From: Bacillus subtilis
Lineage (GTDB): Bacteria > Pseudomonadota > Alphaproteobacteria > Rhizobiales > Rhizobiaceae
Length of the DNA: 64,000 bases
NCBI GenBank assembly: GCA_021733665.1
Contig: JAHREI010000003.1
Coordinates: 124,001 to 188,000, forward strand
Direction of reading: 5' to 3'
Positions 35,096 through 44,719 of the stretch are shown here, in pieces (within the stretch, counting starts at the first letter, position 1; each line of letters opens with the position of its first letter). A model generated the notes under the pieces. The model worked only from the letters and a program-made list of their open reading frames with translations, did no database searches and was not told where the DNA came from. The position numbers were made by a program, and so were the translations under genes.

Positions 35096-35223
35096 CTTCG
35101 CAAACTTCACAATTTCACAAAAAATCACCGCCGTCACTTCGCTTTTTCAGCCATAGTCGCAAAATTTTGTCACGGTATAGTTGGTTTCTGAGGGCATTTG
35201 GCTTCGCAAATTACACAATTCAC
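35096..35223. promoter_or_regulatory. Repeated operator-like motifs between the ScfR gene and prpD
   Basis: TCGCAAA occurs at 35098-35104, 35157-35163 and 35204-35210. The first and third belong to longer direct repeats (35096-35118 and 35202-35223) sharing CTTCGCAAA, then CACAA, then TTCAC. RamB/PrpR-type regulators bind TTTGC-rich sites, so these are candidate binding sites for the divergent regulator. Confidence 0.55.
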
Positions 35224-35288
35224 TGTTGTCGGAGGACGGCAGAAACGGATTGTTATCGTCTTTGGCTAAGACAGAGAGGGATTTTTCT

Positions 35289-36803
35289 GTGAAACTCCAT
35301 AAAGTGCGTACCTATAAATCGGCTGAACATCTGGCGCGTGAGGATCAGCTGGCATGGAAATTTGCCGTAATGGCCGCCGATGATGTGCCGCTGGATGATG
35401 ATGTGGTCGAGATGATCGGTAACCGTATCATTGACAACGCATCCGTTGCTGCTGCTTCACTGATGCGCCGGCCGGTTGTCAGTGCCCGTATGCAGGCACT
35501 TGCCCATCCTTATAAGCGCGGTGCCACAGTCTTTGGTTTGCCTGCCGATCAGCGTGTATCGCCGGAATGGGCAGCATGGGCGAATGGCGTTGCAGTACGC
35601 GAACTGGATTTCCACGATACATTTCTCGCAGCCGATTACTCCCATCCGGCAGATAATATTCCGTCGATGCTGGCGGTGGCGCAGCATTGCGGCCTCAATG
35701 GTTCTGCGCTGACACGTGGTATTGCCACCGGCTACGAAATTCAGGTCAATCTTGTGAAAGGCATTTGTCTGCATGAGTTTAAAATTGACCATATTGCGCA
35801 TCTGGGGCCTTCAGCTGCGGCCGGTATCGGCACCATGCTGGGTTTAAGCACCGAGCAGATTTATCAGGCTATCCAGCAGGGCCTGCATACTACTACTACC
35901 ACGCGTCAGTCCCGTAAGGGCGAGATTTCCAGTTGGAAAGCCTATGCGCCAGCCTTCGCCGGTAAAATGGCTGTGGAAGCTGTTGACCGCATTATGCGCG
36001 GCGAGGGTGCACCTTCTCCTGCATGGGAAGGTGAAGACGGTTTCATCGCATGGCTGCTCGGTGGTCCGAAGGCCGAATATTTCGTGCCGGTGCCGGAAAT
36101 CGGCGAGCGCAAACGTGCGATCATGGATACTTATACGAAAGAACATTCGGCGGAATATCAGAGTCAGGCGCTGATTGATCTCGCACGTCGTATGCGTTCA
36201 AGTGTCAAGGATTTCTCCAAGATTGCCAGCATTGTGCTGCATACCAGCCATCATACCCATTATGTGATTGGTACCGGCGCCAATGATCCGCAAAAAATGG
36301 ATCCGAATGCCAGCCGCGAAACGCTTGACCATTCGATCATGTATATTTTCGCGGTCGCACTGGAAGACGGCACATGGCACCATGAGCATTCCTATGCACC
36401 GGAGCGTGCCAAACGTCCGGAGACAGTTGCGCTCTGGCACAAGGTCAGCACGGTGGAAGATCCGGCATGGACTAAGCGCTATCACAGCCATGATCCGAAT
36501 GAAAAAGCCTTTGGTGCCCGTGTGGTTATTACCATGCAGGACGGCTCGGTGATCGAAGATGAACTGGCGCTGGCCGATGCACATCCGCTAGGTGCCCGCC
36601 CGTTCAAACGTCCGGATTATGTCCGTAAATTCCGCACTCTGGCTGAAGGCATTATCGGGCAGGAAGAACAGGATCGTTTCATTAAAACGGTTGAGCGCCT
36701 GACAGAGCTGACCGCCGATGAACTGGCTGGTCTCAATATTACTGCGCTACCGGGCAAATGCGAGCCGGGCAAGGCGCACGGTATTTTCGACTGGCAGGGT
36801 TAG
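35289..36803 (+). CDS. prpD: 2-methylcitrate dehydratase (MmgE/PrpD family)
   Basis: 504 residues from a GTG preceded by AGAGGG; the start region [20 protein letters not shown] matches the usual PrpD beginning, and the longer open frame is leader sequence. Typical segments are [43 protein letters not shown] and [27 protein letters not shown]. PrpD dehydrates 2-methylcitrate to 2-methyl-cis-aconitate; hydration is left to aconitase, since acnD/prpF genes are absent here. First gene of prpD-C-B. Confidence 0.93.
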   Translation: MKLHKVRTYKSAEHLAREDQLAWKFAVMAADDVPLDDDVVEMIGNRIIDNASVAAASLMRRPVVSARMQALAHPYKRGATVFGLPADQRVSPEWAAWANGVAVRELDFHDTFLAADYSHPADNIPSMLAVAQHCGLNGSALTRGIATGYEIQVNLVKGICLHEFKIDHIAHLGPSAAAGIGTMLGLSTEQIYQAIQQGLHTTTTTRQSRKGEISSWKAYAPAFAGKMAVEAVDRIMRGEGAPSPAWEGEDGFIAWLLGGPKAEYFVPVPEIGERKRAIMDTYTKEHSAEYQSQALIDLARRMRSSVKDFSKIASIVLHTSHHTHYVIGTGANDPQKMDPNASRETLDHSIMYIFAVALEDGTWHHEHSYAPERAKRPETVALWHKVSTVEDPAWTKRYHSHDPNEKAFGARVVITMQDGSVIEDELALADAHPLGARPFKRPDYVRKFRTLAEGIIGQEEQDRFIKTVERLTELTADELAGLNITALPGKCEPGKAHGIFDWQG

Positions 36804-36815
36804 AGCCGGTCTCTG

Positions 36816-36840
36816 CGGGTGCCATATTTGATGGTACCCG
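36816..36840 (+). other. Intercistronic hairpin between prpD and prpC
   Basis: CGGGTGCCAT / ATGGTACCCG (one G-T pair) around ATTTG, 13 bp after the prpD stop. No T run follows, so a role in mRNA stability is more likely than termination. Confidence 0.5.
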
Positions 36841-36933
36841 TCATCCGCAACGCAAAATCTGAGCTGCAGGCATGTTTTCCGTAATGATCCGGGAGGGATC
36901 GGAAATGGTGCTTTGCAGCCAAGGGAGAGAATG

Positions 36934-38124
36934 ATGAGCATTGCAGAAAGTGGAACAAATGCACCGGTAACGCCGCCAAAAAAGAAATCCGTGGCTCTGT
37001 CCGGCGTGGTGGCCGGTAATACGGCCCTTTGTACTGTCGGGCGCAGTGGCAATGATCTGCATTATCGTGGCTTCGATATTCATGATCTCGCCTTGCAATG
37101 TGATTTTGAAGAAGTCGCGCATTTGCTGGTGCATGGTACGCTGCCGACCAAACGCGAATTGATTGCCTATCAGCAGAAACTCAAAGCGATGCGTGGTCTG
37201 CCGACCAATGTGAAAGCGGCGCTCGAATTGCTGCCTGCGGCGAGCCATCCGATGGATGTAATGCGCACCGGCGTTTCCGTCCTCGGCTGTGTGCTGCCGG
37301 AAGTCAGCGGTCATCCGCAAGCGGGCGCTAAAGATATTGCCGACCGGCTGATGGCTTCGCTTGGTTCGATGTTACTCTATTGGTATCACTTTGCTCATCA
37401 TGGCCGCAGGGTAGAACTGGAAACGAATGATGATACAATCGGCGGCCACTTCCTGCGTGTTCTCCACGGTAAAGAGCCGACACCGGCTGCCGTGCGGGCG
37501 ATGAATATTTCGCTGATCCTCTATGCGGAGCACGAGTTTAACGCGTCTACTTTTACAGCCCGCACGATCGCAGGCACAGGTTCAGACGTTTACTCCTGCA
37601 TTGCCGGTGCGATTGGTGCGCTGCGTGGCCCGAAACATGGCGGCGCCAATGAGGTGGCGCTGGAAATTCAGCAGCGCTATTCTGATCCTGATGAAGCAGA
37701 GGCCGACATTCTGCGCCAGCTGGAGCAGAAACAGGTGGTGATCGGTTTCGGCCATCCGGTCTATACGATTGCTGATCCGCGCAATGAAATCATCAAAAAA
37801 GTTGCACTGGAACTGTCGGAAGAAGCCGGTACAACCAAGATGTTCGATATTGCCGAGCGTATTGAAACGGTGATGATGGACAATAAGAAAATGTTCCCGA
37901 ACCTCGATTGGTTCAGCGCTGTTTCCTACCACATTCTCGGTGTGCCAACGGCGATGTTTACGCCGCTGTTTGTGATTGCTCGCACTTCCGGCTGGGCTGC
38001 ACATATCATCGAACAGCGCATTGATAACAAGATTATCCGTCCGTCCGCCAATTATATCGGCCCTGACAATCTGACCTTTATCCCGATTGACGAACGATCC
38101 GCAGCAACTCCCAAGTCTATTTAA
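36934..38124 (+). CDS. prpC: 2-methylcitrate synthase
   Basis: 396 residues from the second of two adjacent ATGs, six bases after GGGAGAG. Citrate-synthase fold with the catalytic histidines in GPKHGGANE and GFGHPVY and the arginine-rich C-terminal [11 protein letters not shown]. The segment [21 protein letters not shown] at the start is typical for PrpC rather than GltA. It condenses propionyl-CoA with oxaloacetate. It lies between prpD and prpB, as in other Brucellaceae. Confidence 0.94.
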   Translation: MSIAESGTNAPVTPPKKKSVALSGVVAGNTALCTVGRSGNDLHYRGFDIHDLALQCDFEEVAHLLVHGTLPTKRELIAYQQKLKAMRGLPTNVKAALELLPAASHPMDVMRTGVSVLGCVLPEVSGHPQAGAKDIADRLMASLGSMLLYWYHFAHHGRRVELETNDDTIGGHFLRVLHGKEPTPAAVRAMNISLILYAEHEFNASTFTARTIAGTGSDVYSCIAGAIGALRGPKHGGANEVALEIQQRYSDPDEAEADILRQLEQKQVVIGFGHPVYTIADPRNEIIKKVALELSEEAGTTKMFDIAERIETVMMDNKKMFPNLDWFSAVSYHILGVPTAMFTPLFVIARTSGWAAHIIEQRIDNKIIRPSANYIGPDNLTFIPIDERSAATPKSI

Positions 38125-38147
38125 CTGAGACAATCTGAGTGAGTATT

Positions 38148-39059
38148 ATGCCTTATTTATCTGCTTCCGATCTGCCAACCAAATCCGCCGGAGAGCGGTT
38201 CCGTGAATTGATGAGCAAGCCCGGTATTGTGCAATTGCCGGGTGCGCATAATGGTATGGCGGCCATTCAGGCGCGCAATGCCGGTTTTGAAGGGCTTTAC
38301 CTCTCCGGTGCCGCGATGACAGCTTCGATGGGCTTGCCGGATCTCGGCATTATCACTGTTGATGAAGTGGCCTTCTTCATTCGTCAGATCGCCCGTTCCA
38401 GTGGTTTGCCGCTCGTTGTTGACGGTGACACCGGCTATGGCGAGGCACTCAATGTGATGCATATGGTGCGCACCTTTGAAGACGCAGGCGCTGCCGCTGT
38501 GCATATTGAAGATCAGTTGCTGCCGAAAAAATGCGGCCATCTCAACGATAAGAAGCTGGCAACTGCCGATGATATGGCCGCCAAAGTAGCTGCTGCCGCC
38601 AAAGCGCGCCGTCATCTCTATCTGATTGCCCGTACCGATGCCGCAGCCAGCGAAGGGCTGGATGGTGCGGTTGCGCGCGCCAAAATGTATATGGATGCCG
38701 GTGCCGATGCGATTTTCCCTGAAGCATTGAACACGGCAGAAATGTTCCGCGAGTTTGCCAAGCGTATGCCGGGTGTGCCGCTTTTAGCCAATATGACCGA
38801 GTTTGGCCGCACTCCTTTCTTCACCGCGCAGGAATTCGAAGAAATGGGTTATAAAATGGTGATCTGGCCGGTGTCATCACTGCGCGTTGCCAATAAAGCG
38901 CAGGAAAAGCTTTATGCTACGCTCAAACGGGATGCCTCTACCAAGGCAATGGTCGATGAAATGCAAACCCGCGCCGAGCTCTATGACACGATTGGCTTGC
39001 ATCATTATGAAGAGCTCGACCGCACGATTATTAAAACCATCGTGCCGACGCTCGACTGA
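38148..39059 (+). CDS. prpB: 2-methylisocitrate lyase
   Basis: 303 residues, counted from the ATG at 38148 (a GTG three codons earlier is possible). Isocitrate-lyase superfamily: metal Asp residues in VVDGDTGYGEA (Asp92, Asp94) and the catalytic loop KKCGH at about 127-131 with Cys129. LPGAHNGMAAIQARNAGFEGLYLSG is the usual N-terminal region. It splits 2-methylisocitrate into pyruvate and succinate, closing the methylcitrate cycle. Last gene of the operon. Confidence 0.94.
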   Translation: MPYLSASDLPTKSAGERFRELMSKPGIVQLPGAHNGMAAIQARNAGFEGLYLSGAAMTASMGLPDLGIITVDEVAFFIRQIARSSGLPLVVDGDTGYGEALNVMHMVRTFEDAGAAAVHIEDQLLPKKCGHLNDKKLATADDMAAKVAAAAKARRHLYLIARTDAAASEGLDGAVARAKMYMDAGADAIFPEALNTAEMFREFAKRMPGVPLLANMTEFGRTPFFTAQEFEEMGYKMVIWPVSSLRVANKAQEKLYATLKRDASTKAMVDEMQTRAELYDTIGLHHYEELDRTIIKTIVPTLD

Positions 39060-39083
39060 ATATTTTAACGGATATTGATGGGA

Positions 39084-39115
39084 AAAACGCGGTGACATAG
39101 TCATCGCGTTTTCTT
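39084..39115 (+). terminator. Terminator-like hairpin after prpB
   Basis: AAAACGCG (39084-39091) / CGCGTTTT (39105-39112) with extra weak pairs in the loop, followed by CTTT. Probably the end of prpDCB. Confidence 0.7.
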
Positions 39116-39172
39116 TATCCGGATAACGTGGTTTCCGGTGTTGCTTTCGATAGTATCGTCGTTATGAGTAAT

Positions 39173-39209
39173 ACCAAAACTCCATGAGTATAACTCATGG
39201 AGTTTTGGT
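39173..39209. repeat. Perfect 17-bp inverted repeat (long hairpin)
   Basis: ACCAAAACTCCATGAGT (39173-39189) and its exact complement (39193-39209) enclose three bases. No T run follows. It lies 120 bp before the DUF930 gene and may be a second terminator, a protein site or a small mobile palindrome. Confidence 0.75.
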
Positions 39210-39328
39210 TAAACCTGAGTGGCGATTGAACTTTTTCTAGGCGTGATGCGTTAACATCTTAACGCCTTGGTATAAGTACCTGTTTAAATTCTTGCACTTC
39301 TCTCATCCGGCACCATACGATTGATCTT

Positions 39329-40123
39329 ATGCAAAATTCCTCAGAAGACATTCCGGTGAGATACAGATGGGGGCTTGGTGCCTCGGTTATTTTGCATCTG
39401 CTATTGATTGGTGTTTTGCTTTTCGGTGTGCCGGATGTGTTTCCTCCCGCAGAGGAACAGAGCATTCATGTAGAACTGGTTGAACCTGAAGATAAAGCAC
39501 CGGAACCTGCACCATCGCCGGAGCAGGTTAGTGAGCCTGAGACTTCTCAGGTTGAGGAGCCTGCCGCTGAGCAGATTCAGGAGCAGAAACCGCAGGCTTT
39601 TGAAAGCGCGGCACCGGAGGATGACAAACCTCAACCCGAAGAGCCGGTTGAGACGACACCAATAGAGGAACCGCAGACGCAGGCCGAGGCAGCAGAAGAT
39701 AAGGTTGCAGAGCCAAAAGAAGAGGCGGTTACTTTGCAGCCTGTCAAGTCCGATCCGGAGTTGAAAAAAGCGAAAGAAATTCACTCAAAAGATATGCTTT
39801 CTGACCCGCGTGTCAAACAGGCGATCGGCAAATTACCGATGAAAGACCGGATGGTTCAGGTATGCAGCATTGAAGCGCTGGAGCAAATCCGTCGCCAAAA
39901 AGCAGGTGCTTTTCCGGATATTCTGGCACCTATCGGGAGCGAAACACAGGGCACGCGTTTTGAGGTTAAAAACGGTGCTTTCCGCAGTCAGGGGAAATGG
40001 TATGAGGTTCGCTTTCAATGTCAGGTCAATGCAGATGCCATGAGCATTGAGGATTTTCGCTATAATATCGGGCAAGCCATTCCTGAAAAAGAGTGGCAGG
40101 CGCGAGACTTGCCGCGAGATTAA
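39329..40123 (+). CDS. DUF930 family protein with TonB-like architecture
   Basis: 264 residues. A short cytoplasmic start, one membrane helix (about 14-34, WGLGASVILHLLLIGVLLFG), a long Pro/Glu-rich region (about 45-145) that should span part of the periplasm, and a C-terminal DUF930 domain (SDPRVKQAIGKLPMKDRMVQVCSIEALEQI onward, with two cysteines that could form a disulfide). The layout resembles TonB, but the C-terminal domain is not the TonB fold. DUF930 proteins are mostly from Rhizobiales and uncharacterised. The ribosome site is weak, so the start is not certain. Confidence 0.82.
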   Translation: MQNSSEDIPVRYRWGLGASVILHLLLIGVLLFGVPDVFPPAEEQSIHVELVEPEDKAPEPAPSPEQVSEPETSQVEEPAAEQIQEQKPQAFESAAPEDDKPQPEEPVETTPIEEPQTQAEAAEDKVAEPKEEAVTLQPVKSDPELKKAKEIHSKDMLSDPRVKQAIGKLPMKDRMVQVCSIEALEQIRRQKAGAFPDILAPIGSETQGTRFEVKNGAFRSQGKWYEVRFQCQVNADAMSIEDFRYNIGQAIPEKEWQARDLPRD

Positions 40124-40169
40124 TTACATTCATTTTCGTGATAAAAACTACAAAGCAGATTGGGCAACG

Positions 40170-41006
40170 TCACAGCTCGGTGCGCACTTTCCAAAGCTCA
40201 GGAAATAGCACAACCTCCAGCATTTTGCGCAGATAAGAGACGCCGCCGGTGCCGCCAGTTCCACGCTTCAGGCCGATGATGCGCTCAACTGTCGTCACGT
40301 GGTTGAACCGCCAGCGCCGGAAATAATCCTCAAAATCAACCAGTTTTTCAGCCAGTTCATAAAGCTGCCAGTATTTTTCCGGTGCCTGATAAATTTCTTT
40401 CCAGGCATTGAGAACCTGTACATTCTCGCTACGCGTTTCACGCCAGTTCGTGCGGTTTGCATCGTCACCGATATCGAAGCCATTGCGTGCCAGTAACAGC
40501 AATGCTTCATCATAGAGGCTGGGCGCAGCAAGAATATCTTCCAGCAAAGCCGAAATATCTTCACGATGTTGATGTGGCTGCAGCATTGCAGCGTTACGAT
40601 TGCCTGCCAGAAATTCAACCATCCGGTATTGATAGGACTGGAATCCCGAAGACTGACCAAGTGAATTGCGGAACTCCGTATATTCACTTGGAGTCATGGT
40701 GCGCAAAACATCCCATGCATTGTTGAGCTGCTCAAATATCCGTGCAACTCGTGTCAGCATTTTAAACGCCGGTTGCGGTTGGTCATTGCGGATACAGGTT
40801 ATAGCCGAGCGGATTTCATGAATGGCCAGCTTCATCCAGAGCTCAGAAGCCTGATGCTGAATAATGAACAACAGCTCATCATGGGCTTGTGAGAGCGGTG
40901 CCTGCGCATCCAGAATTTTGTCCAAAGACAGATAATCACCATAGGACATGCGGTCTTTGAAAGACATTTGCGCGCCTTCTTTTGAAGGATCATAAGACGT
41001 TGTCAT
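40170..41006 (-). CDS. kynA: Tryptophan 2,3-dioxygenase
   Basis: 278 residues of the haem-dependent TDO family. The N-terminal [14 protein letters not shown] and [14 protein letters not shown] (substrate and distal His region) and the C-terminal [33 protein letters not shown], containing the proximal His and the ammonium-binding GTGG loop, are all intact. It opens L-tryptophan to N-formylkynurenine. It follows a GntR regulator on the same strand and is divergent from the importer and kynU operon. Confidence 0.95.
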   Translation of the reverse strand: MTTSYDPSKEGAQMSFKDRMSYGDYLSLDKILDAQAPLSQAHDELLFIIQHQASELWMKLAIHEIRSAITCIRNDQPQPAFKMLTRVARIFEQLNNAWDVLRTMTPSEYTEFRNSLGQSSGFQSYQYRMVEFLAGNRNAAMLQPHQHREDISALLEDILAAPSLYDEALLLLARNGFDIGDDANRTNWRETRSENVQVLNAWKEIYQAPEKYWQLYELAEKLVDFEDYFRRWRFNHVTTVERIIGLKRGTGGTGGVSYLRKMLEVVLFPELWKVRTEL

Positions 41007-41059
41007 GCCACATATACCTTATTAATTGTCGTATGGATTTCGAAGAAAATCGTATTCTG

Positions 41060-41788
41060 TTATTTTATGCTGCATTCTGATTGCAGGTAAACATCAAGCG
41101 TATAGCCGATATGTTCGCTCATCAGTTTGCGTGCTTGCTCGGTGTCTCGGTTGAGAACTGCGTTCATTAATTCAGTGTGATGCGTCAGCCCCATAGCGTC
41201 TTCCAAAGCTGTGCAAGCCCGTTGTCCGGCTTCATCCAGAACCGCTGCAGCACGAATAGTTGGAGCGAGACTTAAAAACCTGTGATGGCGGCGCAACTGA
41301 TGCCAGATCGTCGTATAGAAATGCTTCAGCCAATCCGATGTAGCAGCACTAAGCAAAGCATAGTGAAAGGCCGTGTGCCGCTCTTCCCATTCATCAATGG
41401 CAGTTTCAGTGGCATCAGTCGCTACGATTGAGCATCGCGACAACCGGTAATGGGTTGTGACAATCGCGGCCTCCCAGTCGTCATCGCCATGCTTCATGGC
41501 TTCAAGCAAAAGCGGGACTTCAATCACCATACGGGCTTGCGTTAAATCCTCAAGCTCACCTTGTGAAACCGGAGCGACTGCAAAGCCTCGATTGCTGGAC
41601 GCGGTTACCAGTTTTTCTGCTTCAAGGCGGGATAATGCCTCACGCAAGGGCGTCCAGCCAAAATCGTAATCCTCGAGTAAGGCTTTTAATTTCAACGGGG
41701 CACCAGGACGCAGCCGTACCGACAAAATGTCATTGCGCAGCTGTTGATAGGCTTGCTGAGTTTTTGTTGAAGTTTCGTTCTCTTGCAT
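41060..41788 (-). CDS. GntR family transcriptional regulator (FCD domain)
   Basis: 242 residues. N-terminal winged helix (TKTQQAYQQLRNDILSVRLRPGAPLKLKALLEDYDFGWTPLREALSRLEAEKLV, about 9-62) and an all-helical FCD ligand domain with candidate metal His/Asp residues. Co-oriented with kynA (53 bp away) and divergent from the transporter-kynU operon, so it likely responds to tryptophan or a kynurenine intermediate. Candidate operators are the AT-rich palindromes at 41809-41860. Confidence 0.9.
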   Translation of the reverse strand: MQENETSTKTQQAYQQLRNDILSVRLRPGAPLKLKALLEDYDFGWTPLREALSRLEAEKLVTASSNRGFAVAPVSQGELEDLTQARMVIEVPLLLEAMKHGDDDWEAAIVTTHYRLSRCSIVATDATETAIDEWEERHTAFHYALLSAATSDWLKHFYTTIWHQLRRHHRFLSLAPTIRAAAVLDEAGQRACTALEDAMGLTHHTELMNAVLNRDTEQARKLMSEHIGYTLDVYLQSECSIK

Positions 41789-41808
41789 TTTTCCTGCCCC
41801 TGTCAGGG

Positions 41809-41824
41809 TAAAATATATATTTTA
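41809..41824. promoter_or_regulatory. Perfect AT palindrome in the kyn divergent region
   Basis: TAAAATATATATTTTA is fully self-complementary and lies 21 bp before the GntR start and 97 bp before the binding-protein start. A similar AT-rich stretch (AATATATATAAT) follows near 41840. It is a candidate operator or -10 region. Confidence 0.4.
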
Positions 41825-41920
41825 AGCCCCTCTAGTCAATAATATATATAATGATTGACACGCGCTTGTAGGAGAATACACTGCAAAAATAAGCAGCATC
41901 GCCAATAATGGGGATATAAA

Positions 41921-42901
41921 ATGGGAACGATACGTAAACTTGCTTTTTTGAGCGCTATGTTTGCCGGTGCTTTTGCGGCCTCCACCGCGTTCGCTGATCC
42001 GATTAAAATTGGTATTGCAAATTTCGGGGAACATCCGCAACTGAATACTGCAGTGCAAGGTTTCAAAAATGCGTTGACTGCTGCCGGATATGTTGAAGGT
42101 AAGGATGTGGTTTACAGTGAAAGCCACACTAATTTCGACATATCACTGGTTCCGCAAATGATTGCCAAGCTGCAATCTGAAAAGCCGAAACTCATTTATA
42201 CGATTACAACACCGGTCTCACAGGTTGCCAAGAAAGCACTGTGGGGTTCCGATATTCCTGTGGTCTTTGCCGCTGTAACCGATCCGGTGGAAGCAAAACT
42301 GGTTCCCTCGTGGGATGCCGGTGATAAAGGCATGACCGGCGCAACCGATTTGCAAGATGTTGCTGCCATTATGGCCTTTACCAAAAAGCTGCTGCCAGAG
42401 GCAAAGCGCTTTGGCGTTGCCTATAATCCGGGTGAAGCAAATGATGTGGCGCTGCTTCGTAAATTTGAAGAAGCGGCTTCAGGCGCCGGTTTCACCGTCG
42501 TTCCGGTAGGCATTGATAATATTAATGATATCCAGCAGCGCATAACAGCATTTTCCGGAAAAGTAGATGTTATCTATACGCCGGGATCAAACCTCCTGCA
42601 GCCAGCCATTGCCGCGGTCGCGGCTGCTGCCCGTCAAATCTCCGTACCGGTAATGAATGTGGATGAGAGTGCGGTCACCAAGGATATTGTGCCGGCAAGC
42701 TTCGCTGTGAATTATGAGCAGGTCGGAGAAAACGCAGGTAAAATTGCCGTTGAAATTCTGAAGGGCAAAGCACCTGAAACCATTCCGCCGTCACGTCCGA
42801 CCTATGAAGATCACAGACCGCTGATTTCGAAAAAGGCACTCGCAACCTTCGGTATAACTCTGCCCGCAGCATTGGCTGATTGTAATTGCATGGTTGAGTG
42901 A
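41921..42901 (+). CDS. ABC transporter substrate-binding protein (TrpX-like, PF04392 family)
   Basis: 326 residues with a signal peptide (KLAFLSAMFAGAFAASTAFA, cut near ADP). Family hallmarks are IGIANFGEHPQLNTAVQGF, the YSESHTNFD region and IPVVFAAVTDPVEAKLV. Proteins of this family carry aromatic amino acids (TrpX in streptococci) or other small ligands. Placed in front of kynU and near kynA, tryptophan or kynurenine is the likely ligand (inference). Confidence 0.9.
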   Translation: MGTIRKLAFLSAMFAGAFAASTAFADPIKIGIANFGEHPQLNTAVQGFKNALTAAGYVEGKDVVYSESHTNFDISLVPQMIAKLQSEKPKLIYTITTPVSQVAKKALWGSDIPVVFAAVTDPVEAKLVPSWDAGDKGMTGATDLQDVAAIMAFTKKLLPEAKRFGVAYNPGEANDVALLRKFEEAASGAGFTVVPVGIDNINDIQQRITAFSGKVDVIYTPGSNLLQPAIAAVAAAARQISVPVMNVDESAVTKDIVPASFAVNYEQVGENAGKIAVEILKGKAPETIPPSRPTYEDHRPLISKKALATFGITLPAALADCNCMVE

Positions 42902-42927
42902 TCTTGTCTCCACATGTGTAGAACAGG

Positions 42928-42948
42928 CTGCATTGCCCTGTAATGCAG
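42928..42948 (+). other. Intercistronic hairpin after the binding-protein gene
   Basis: CTGCATT / AATGCAG around GCCCTGT, between the binding-protein stop and the ribosome site of the ATPase gene. It probably protects the upstream message. Confidence 0.5.
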
Positions 42949-42974
42949 CCCAATCCGGTGCAGGGGAGCAAAAA

Positions 42975-43754
42975 ATGCTTGAAATCAAATTAGCACGTAA
43001 GGTTTTTTATAAAGGTCAGGCCGACGAAAAAATTGCGCTTGATGACCTCTCATTGTCTCTGGCCACAGGTGAGTTTGGTATTGTTATTGGCTCAAATGGT
43101 GCCGGTAAAAGCAGTATGCTGAATGCCATATCCGGCGCTCTGCAATTGGATAGCGGTCAGATTATTATTAATGGCAATGATGTAACCGCAATGCCAGTGC
43201 ATAAACGCGCACTCCGTCTTGCACGCGTTTTTCAGGACCCTATGCGTGGCACAGCTGCAAGCATGACGGTGGCAGAAAATATGCTTCTCGCAGAATTACG
43301 CAGCTCAAAACGCTCCTTTCGCAAGGGTTTAAATGCGACGCGGATCGCTGCCTATAAAGAGCGGCTGGCGTTGCTCGGATTAGGCCTTGAAGACCGGCTG
43401 AATACACGGGTTGAACTGCTTTCCGGTGGGCAGCGGCAATCTCTTTCCTTGATTATGGCCGTCGGCGGTTCGCCTGACCTGTTGTTGCTGGACGAGCATA
43501 CTGCTGCTCTTGATCCCCGTACGGCGGATATTGTCATGCAGGCAACAATCCGTGCGGTGAATGCGCTGCAACTGACCACGCTTATGGTGACGCATAATAT
43601 GCAGCATGCCGTTGATTTTGGTCATCGTATTCTTATGCTGAATGCAGGGCGTGTGCAGTTGGAAATTGCCGGTGCGGACAAAGAGCAAACCAGTATTCCT
43701 GATCTGATCAATCATTTTTCCGTTAAATCCGACCATATGTTACTGGCGAGCTGA
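42975..43754 (+). CDS. ABC transporter ATP-binding protein (TrpZ-like)
   Basis: 259 residues from the ATG preceded by AGGGGAG; the longer open frame is not used. Walker A GSNGAGKS at about 39-46, signature LLSGGQRQSLSL, and Walker B LLLDEHTAALDP, with His in place of the usual Pro after DE, as is common in this subfamily. It drives the TrpX-like system together with the next gene product. Confidence 0.9.
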   Translation: MLEIKLARKVFYKGQADEKIALDDLSLSLATGEFGIVIGSNGAGKSSMLNAISGALQLDSGQIIINGNDVTAMPVHKRALRLARVFQDPMRGTAASMTVAENMLLAELRSSKRSFRKGLNATRIAAYKERLALLGLGLEDRLNTRVELLSGGQRQSLSLIMAVGGSPDLLLLDEHTAALDPRTADIVMQATIRAVNALQLTTLMVTHNMQHAVDFGHRILMLNAGRVQLEIAGADKEQTSIPDLINHFSVKSDHMLLAS

Positions 43755-43757
43755 AGC

Positions 43758-44678
43758 ATGGAATTTATTCAAACTGTTTTCGCCAGCTTTATCAGTCTTG
43801 TGCCGGTCACACTTGCACAAAGTCTCATTCTGGCATTTGTCGTGCTCGGGATTATGATCCCGTTTCGCATGCTCAATTTTCCCGATTTAACGAGTGAGGG
43901 GGCATTCCCGCTCGGTGGCTGTGTCTGCGGCGTGTTGCTGGCAGCCGGCGTTTCTGCCCCGCTGGCAATCGGATTTGCTTTGCTTGCCGGATTTGTCGCA
44001 GGCTGCTGTACCGCTTTCATTCATTTACGGTTTCGGATTCACACGCTGCTGGCCGGTATTTTGATGATGACGATGCTCTACAGCATCAATTTGCGCATCA
44101 TGGGAAAATCCAATCTTTCGGTTTTCGGAACACCAACCGTTTTTGACTGGGTACCATTTACCACGCCGGGCTTTACGGCCAGCAAAATCATTGTTGCAGG
44201 TTTGTTGGGATTATTGGTTTTCTTAGGCTTGAACAGTTTTTTCAAAACTGAAAAAGGCACAGGGATGCGTGCCGTTGGCGCAAATCCGGATATGGCCGAA
44301 GCACAGGGCATTAACGTCTGGCTTGCCACGATTGGCGGTGTGGGGCTTGCGGGAGCATTTTCCGCTACCGGCGGTGCGCTGATGGTTCAGTCACAAGGTT
44401 TTGCCGATGTGAATATGGGGCTTGGTATTCTGATCAATGGTCTGGCATCGCTGATGATCGGCGAGGCGCTCGTTGGTAAACAGACCGTGTTCCGGCAGCT
44501 TCTGGCGCCTTTCGTAGGGGCGATTGTTTATTATCAGCTGGTGTCTTTGTGTCTGGCCGCAGGTATGCCACCGCCGGATTTGAAACTTGCAACCGGATTA
44601 TTCGTTCTTGCGATGCTGGCACTTCCTAGTCTGCGCCGCAATCGGGGACCCGCACTCACCCGTGAAATTCTTCGATAA
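43758..44678 (+). CDS. ABC transporter permease (TrpY-like, branched-chain-type fold)
   Basis: 306 residues, about eight to nine membrane helices of the BPD_transp_2 (LivH/RbsC) type. Motifs LNFPDLTSEGAFPLGGCV and GTGMRAVGANPDMAEAQGINV (ATPase contact) are typical for the TrpXYZ group. It starts four bases after the ATPase stop. The channel would be a homodimer. Confidence 0.9.
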   Translation: MEFIQTVFASFISLVPVTLAQSLILAFVVLGIMIPFRMLNFPDLTSEGAFPLGGCVCGVLLAAGVSAPLAIGFALLAGFVAGCCTAFIHLRFRIHTLLAGILMMTMLYSINLRIMGKSNLSVFGTPTVFDWVPFTTPGFTASKIIVAGLLGLLVFLGLNSFFKTEKGTGMRAVGANPDMAEAQGINVWLATIGGVGLAGAFSATGGALMVQSQGFADVNMGLGILINGLASLMIGEALVGKQTVFRQLLAPFVGAIVYYQLVSLCLAAGMPPPDLKLATGLFVLAMLALPSLRRNRGPALTREILR

Positions 44679-44719
44679 AGCAGTTTTTCAAAGCTGCTCT
44701 GATACAGGAAAGATAAACT

